Shown here piece by piece: positions 60,376-64,000 of a stretch of DNA of 64,000 nt. Every line of letters starts with the position of its first letter. The first letter of the stretch is position 1. Under the pieces are notes generated by a model. That model searched no databases. It was given only the letters and a program-made list of their open reading frames with translations, and was not told the DNA's origin. The DNA is from Brevibacillus panacihumi W25 (GTDB lineage: Bacteria > Bacillota > Bacilli > Brevibacillales > Brevibacillaceae), in the NCBI RefSeq assembly GCF_000503775.1, contig NZ_KI629785.1, forward strand, positions 1,301,501 through 1,365,500. Reading direction: 5' to 3'. The position numbers and the translations under genes are program-made.

Positions 60376-60603
60376 GACTGTAGTGGAGGCGAGGAAAAAG
60401 GGGAGAACGCTCTGGCGGGTTGGGATCTTTGCTGGGGGGCATCCCTGGCCGCCTTATTGCAAAGGCGGAACCGCGGCCAAAAGCAGCCCACTTCGAAGTA
60501 GTGATTCAGGGTTGGCCGCTGAATGCATGTTCCGCCTTTTCCATTACGGCTTGGTCAAGATCCCAAATGCCTTCGCTTTTCTCCCCTTTTTCCTCAACCA
60601 GCT
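60376..60603 (+). repeat. Intact 228-bp inverted-repeat element (copy D)
   Basis: Same length and arms as copies B and C; the first bases are AGACTG rather than AGCTG. It lies 54 bases after the stop of the D-cysteine desulfhydrase-like gene. Confidence 0.87.
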
Positions 60604-60656
60604 TTCATTGATCCCCCGTAAACCCTTTGGGGGCTACTCAGGATGTTTTTGATGTA

Positions 60657-61661
60657 CTACTGATGTGAAAGAAACAGTTGTGGAGCCGTGTACAACGCTG
60701 GCGTCCCGCCCGTATGCAAAAACAACACGCGGTCCTCGCGGGTCAACTCCCCTTTGCGAATCTTTCCGATGAGTCCTGCCATCGCTTTGCCCGTGTACAC
60801 AGGGTCCAGCAAAATTCCCTCGGTGCGAGCGACGAGCTTCACTGCCTCGACCATCTCCTCTGTGGGAATGGCATAACCCGCCCCGACATATTGGTCGTCG
60901 CAGCGTACGGCATCGTCCGGGATTTTTCCTTGCAGTCCTGTGAGTGCAGCTGTCCGATACAGCAAATCCCGCACCTGTGTCTCTTTGCCTTCCCGCGTAC
61001 CGCTGACATTGATGCCGATGACCTTGGTGTTCGACTGCCGCGCAAGAAAACCTGCGACCAATCCTGCTTGTGTGCCTCCGCTCCCCGTACCTGTCACGAC
61101 AAAGTCAAACGGTGTCCCGTCTGCCATCGCCTGCTGCTCGATTTCATCCGCGCAGGCCATATAACCGAGCGAGCCAATCTGATTGGAGCCGCCAAGCGGG
61201 ATGATATACGGCTTTCGCCCTTCCTTTTCAGCGGCTTGAGACAGATTTTCCATGGCTACTTGCAGATCGGCGTCTGCCGGAACCAGCTCGATTTTTTCTA
61301 CGCCCATGAGATGGAACAAAAGATGATTGCCGCTCGCCAGCGGATCGTGTTCCCCGAGCTCAGGTTTGGAGAGCACCAATTGGCAGCGCAAGCCTTCCCG
61401 AACTGCCGCCGCCAGGGTGAGGCGGCAGTGATTGGACTGCACTGCTCCGCAGGTGATCAGCGTATCTGCTCCCTGCCGAATGGCATCGGATACGAGATAT
61501 TCCAATTTGCGCGTCTTGTTTCCCCCTGCCGTCAAACCCAACAAATCGTCGCGTTTGATCCAGATGGACGGTCCCCCCAAGGCTTCTGAAAGCCGTTCCA
61601 GCTTTTGAATCGGCGTCGGTCCCATCGTGTAGGTCCTGCGATGATAGCGAATCTCGTTCAT
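60657..61661 (-). CDS. D-cysteine desulfhydrase/ACC deaminase-like PLP enzyme
   Basis: 334 residues from the ATG at 61661 after AAAGAGGCG; a longer frame to 61790 would pass through a terminator. Fold type II PLP enzyme: IWIKRDDLLGLTAGGNKTRKLEYL holds the PLP Lys (about 32-55), CGAVQSNHCRLTLAAA the substrate loop, and GTGSGGTQAGLVAG the phosphate cup. It should degrade D-cysteine or a related amino acid to pyruvate or 2-oxobutyrate with ammonia. ACC deaminase is the main alternative. Confidence 0.88.
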   Translation of the reverse strand: MNEIRYHRRTYTMGPTPIQKLERLSEALGGPSIWIKRDDLLGLTAGGNKTRKLEYLVSDAIRQGADTLITCGAVQSNHCRLTLAAAVREGLRCQLVLSKPELGEHDPLASGNHLLFHLMGVEKIELVPADADLQVAMENLSQAAEKEGRKPYIIPLGGSNQIGSLGYMACADEIEQQAMADGTPFDFVVTGTGSGGTQAGLVAGFLARQSNTKVIGINVSGTREGKETQVRDLLYRTAALTGLQGKIPDDAVRCDDQYVGAGYAIPTEEMVEAVKLVARTEGILLDPVYTGKAMAGLIGKIRKGELTREDRVLFLHTGGTPALYTAPQLFLSHQ

Positions 61662-61737
61662 GTGCGGCTCGCCTCTTTTCTTGGTATGGTCTTTACTCCA
61701 TACCACAAATCCGCAGCAAAATCCTTTTCCATGATGC

Positions 61738-61786
61738 GGAAAAAAGCGAAACGAGGCTGCACAGTCGCAACCTCGTTGTTTCGTTT
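61738..61786 (-). terminator. Intrinsic terminator after the phosphodiesterase gene
   Basis: Minus-strand AACGAGGTTGC pairs with GTGCAGCCTCGTT and is followed by TTCGCTTTTTT. It ends the spoVA-linked transcript. Confidence 0.75.
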
Positions 61787-63355
61787 TCACCTCGTCAATT
61801 GCAGAAGCCAGTCCCTTAGATCTACAATACGCAGCGTTTTCGGACGCGTATCCGTCCCTGAAACAAGCAGTGGAACCAGCGAATCTTTTTCATGCAACGA
61901 GCCATGAGCAGCTCCGCCGATGTGGGTAGGCGAACTTTCCCCGACAAGCTCATAGCCGGGCTTTACGGTGATAACCACGTATCTTCCTTCGTGAGAATGC
62001 ATGGCACCGTACAATCTCGCCAATACATCCGGATACTTTCCGTATTGGATCCGCTTGCTCTTAAGATCAAGGTCTAGTAGTTCGGGATTGCCTGTGAGGT
62101 GCCACGTCTGCCCATATTCATCTATGTATTTGCCTCCGGGACGATAGGAGAAGGTTTGCGTGGTATTCCCCGCCGTAACCAGAATATCTTGACCGGCTTT
62201 TCTTGCGATGATATCGAGCTTGTCTTCTTGTTGCAATTGCTTGACAAGCGCAGGCAACGCAACGTTCGAATCGATGGCGTAGATGTATGCCATGCGCTCA
62301 TTCGGCATAATCACTACCTGATCTTCCTTGGAAACAGGCTCGCTCAATTTCGCAATTCGGTAAGGCTGCAAAAGAGGCCGAAGATCAATCTTGGCTTCTT
62401 GGCGGTCATCCAGAACGGTGGTTTGCCCACTGTCCCCCATGACGATCCATACAGCCTGCTTGACAGCCTGATCCCACGATCCATAGGTATTCAGCACCTC
62501 TTGCAGCGCTTGATCCGCTTTGATAATTCCAGCTTCCTCAGCAGGTCCCTTTTTATGCACAGTCATATCGTTCTCCGGAAAATAGGCGATGGTGAGCGCA
62601 GGAAGCTTTTTATCGCGAATCAGAAAAGCCAGGTCTTGAGCAGTAAATGTATTGTTCAATCCATATTTTTTCCACACTTGGGCGTTGCGGTTATTCTTCG
62701 GGTCCAATTGGGCAAACGCCGCGTAGGAAAGCAGGGATGGCCCGGTCACTTTGATATGTTCCGGCAGGCTCGTCCCTTTTGCGACAGGTGGTACTCGCAG
62801 GATGTGATTTGTTTTGCCGCGAAATACAATCGCATTGATCGAAGCCGATTGTTTGCCTTGCTCCGCCAGCTCTTCATGAATGGTTTTCGTGCGCTTGTTC
62901 AGTTGAACCTGATTCAAATGATATACGGCATCCATCACAACTTGCGGTTGATTGATTTTCAAAGCTTCCTTGGGACCGTTCCCGTAGAAAATCATACGTT
63001 TTTCCTTGTCGCTGTACCAGACTAAACCAGGTACATGGTGCTGGTCCGTATAGGTGCCTGTCAAAAACGTACTATCAATGGTTACGGACATCGTAGGAAA
63101 AGAACTCACCATTTGCGGGAAGTAGCGCCCGTTGTCGTACAGATGCTTCAAGGCAGGCGCACGCCCTTGCTGCATGGCTTTACGCAAAGGCTCATCCATT
63201 AAGGAGTCAATGAGGATGACGATAACAGGTTTGGCAGGTCGGGGGGTGACGGATTGGATGCTTTGCTGGTTTGCCTGATCACGTGGAGGGGTGCTGCAAC
63301 TCAAAACGATAGCCGCGAGCAGCACGATCCAAAGCAAGGGGGTTCCCTTTCTCAT
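61787..63355 (-). CDS. Alkaline-phosphatase-superfamily phosphodiesterase lipoprotein
   Basis: About 522 residues. MRKGTPLLWIVLLAAIVLSC is a lipoprotein signal; the frame also opens with a GTG at 63376 overlapping the spoVAE stop, and either start is possible. The type I phosphodiesterase/nucleotide pyrophosphatase fold is shown by VIVILIDSLMDEPL (metal Asp), SSFPTMSVTIDSTFLTG (nucleophile Thr/Ser), IVMGDSGQT and AHGSLHEKDSLVPLLVSG. It follows spoVAE directly, so it is probably made in the forespore and could act on the spore envelope. Substrate unknown. Confidence 0.85.
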   Translation of the reverse strand: MRKGTPLLWIVLLAAIVLSCSTPPRDQANQQSIQSVTPRPAKPVIVILIDSLMDEPLRKAMQQGRAPALKHLYDNGRYFPQMVSSFPTMSVTIDSTFLTGTYTDQHHVPGLVWYSDKEKRMIFYGNGPKEALKINQPQVVMDAVYHLNQVQLNKRTKTIHEELAEQGKQSASINAIVFRGKTNHILRVPPVAKGTSLPEHIKVTGPSLLSYAAFAQLDPKNNRNAQVWKKYGLNNTFTAQDLAFLIRDKKLPALTIAYFPENDMTVHKKGPAEEAGIIKADQALQEVLNTYGSWDQAVKQAVWIVMGDSGQTTVLDDRQEAKIDLRPLLQPYRIAKLSEPVSKEDQVVIMPNERMAYIYAIDSNVALPALVKQLQQEDKLDIIARKAGQDILVTAGNTTQTFSYRPGGKYIDEYGQTWHLTGNPELLDLDLKSKRIQYGKYPDVLARLYGAMHSHEGRYVVITVKPGYELVGESSPTHIGGAAHGSLHEKDSLVPLLVSGTDTRPKTLRIVDLRDWLLQLTR

Positions 63356-63372
63356 CAGCGTTCTCACTTCTA

Positions 63373-63723
63373 TCACCCCTTCGGCCGAAATACAACTGCT
63401 ACGAGAAAGCCAAAGACAATCGCCGCTGAGATCCCGGCACTCGTCACCTCAAAAATGCCGGTGATAACGCCGACCAGACCACTCTTCTCCGCTTCAGCCA
63501 TCGCCCCATGCACCAGCGCGTTGCCAAAACTGGTGATCGGCACGGTCGCGCCCGCTCCCGCAAATTTGATCAATGGATCGTACAAGCCGACACCATCGAG
63601 GACAGCACCTGCTACGACCAGGGAGGACATGGTGTGCGCCGGCGTCAATTTCACTACATCCAGGAGAAACTGCCCGATCAGGCAAATCACTCCGCCAACC
63701 AGAAATGCCCACAAAAACGTCAT
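63373..63723 (-). CDS. spoVAE: Stage V sporulation protein AE (SpoVAE)
   Basis: 116 residues, four spans: [62 protein letters not shown] and [21 protein letters not shown] mark the SpoVAC/SpoVAE family (given by blocks). Part of the forespore-membrane channel that moves dipicolinic acid into the developing spore and out at germination. It lies 11 bases after spoVAD. Confidence 0.93.
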   Translation of the reverse strand: MTFLWAFLVGGVICLIGQFLLDVVKLTPAHTMSSLVVAGAVLDGVGLYDPLIKFAGAGATVPITSFGNALVHGAMAEAEKSGLVGVITGIFEVTSAGISAAIVFGFLVAVVFRPKG

Positions 63724-63734
63724 GATCCCCCTCC

Positions 63735-64000
63735 TTACAGCGTATCCGCTTCAATAGCTACAGCATGAGCGATACAAGGGATGCTCTCCCCTTGCTGATA
63801 TGAAATCGGCGACAACAGCGCCCCAGTGGCGACGACCAAGATCCGCTTCCACTCTCCCTCCTGCATGCGGCGCAGCAAATGTCCATAGGTGACGGTGGCG
63901 CAACAGCCGCAGCCACTGCCTCCTGACCAAACCGTCGGATTGTCTCCGTAGATCAGCATGCCGCAATCCACGTAGCGCTCCAAAGGAACGTTGACATTGT
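63735..64000 (-). CDS. spoVAD: Stage V sporulation protein AD (SpoVAD), C-terminal part
   Basis: C-terminal 88 or so residues of the thiolase-like SpoVAD, which binds dipicolinic acid. [14 protein letters not shown], then [17 protein letters not shown] and [33 protein letters not shown] are the family's distinctive end. The gene continues past the right edge of the window. Confidence 0.93.
   Translation of the reverse strand, partial: NVNVPLERYVDCGMLIYGDNPTVWSGGSGCGCCATVTYGHLLRRMQEGEWKRILVVATGALLSPISYQQGESIPCIAHAVAIEADTL

Noticed and set aside
1-64000. CRISPR arrays, tRNA or rRNA genes
   Set aside because: No regularly spaced short repeats, cloverleaf-like or conserved rRNA sequences were seen on either strand.

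Overview
The window looks like chromosomal DNA of an endospore-forming, moderately high-GC Firmicute of the Brevibacillus/Paenibacillus kind. The supporting evidence is spoVAD/spoVAE at the right edge, strong GGAGG-type ribosome binding sites, frequent GTG/TTG starts and two c-di-AMP (ydaO/yuaA-type) riboswitches. The genus is an inference. Nearly all genes are on the minus strand; the exceptions are two IS3 transposase frames, a chemotaxis receptor, an ArsR-type and a LysR-type regulator.

Layout. 1-2203: an ectoine/hydroxyectoine-type ABC importer (ehuB-C-D, the last cut by the edge) behind a c-di-AMP riboswitch with an intrinsic terminator. 2597-6087: a 228-bp inverted-repeat element split by a group II intron, which itself carries an IS3-family element flanked by 69-bp direct repeats; the nesting can be resolved to the base because three intact copies of the 228-bp element occur elsewhere (43888, 53206, 60376). 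6137-8772: a CapA-like protein, a threonine dehydratase-like enzyme and RidA. 8880-27140: a large catabolic cluster with an SDR dehydrogenase behind a sigma-54-type promoter, UbiD decarboxylase, R2lox-type oxidase, Fe-alcohol dehydrogenase, aldehyde dehydrogenase, UbiX, an organic-acid MFS carrier, enoyl-CoA hydratase, two acyl-CoA ligases, a three-subunit molybdenum hydroxylase with CoxG and XdhC helpers, and an AraC-type response regulator. 27398-33627: dipeptide-epimerase-like enzyme, YfcC-type carrier, an unusual regulator, an MFS carrier and lipoate ligase. 33862-35460: an MCP with a damaged sensor. 35554-42070: a Fur-controlled siderophore system (double esterase, two FecCD permeases, binding protein, Btr-like regulator). 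42212-45640: ArsR regulator, EamA and DHA2 exporters. 45725-53138: a peptide ABC system interrupted by a LysR gene. 53546-57021: opuCA-CB-CC-CD osmoprotectant importer behind the second c-di-AMP riboswitch. 57161-61661: AEC carrier, a solute-binding lipoprotein, a small unknown protein and a D-cysteine desulfhydrase-like enzyme. 61787-64000: a phosphodiesterase-like lipoprotein joined to spoVAE and spoVAD.

How it works together. The two riboswitches put two compatible-solute importers under the same second messenger, matching c-di-AMP's role in osmotic control. The 18-kb catabolic cluster reads as a route in which an unknown, probably aromatic or alicyclic, acid is imported, oxidised by a molybdenum hydroxylase and possibly an Mn/Fe oxidase, decarboxylated by a prenyl-FMN enzyme, oxidised from alcohol to acid, activated to CoA thioesters and beta-oxidised. 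I do not recognise this gene combination as a described pathway, and it is the best candidate here for an undescribed system. The 228-bp element family, always just 3' of a minus-strand gene, is the second.
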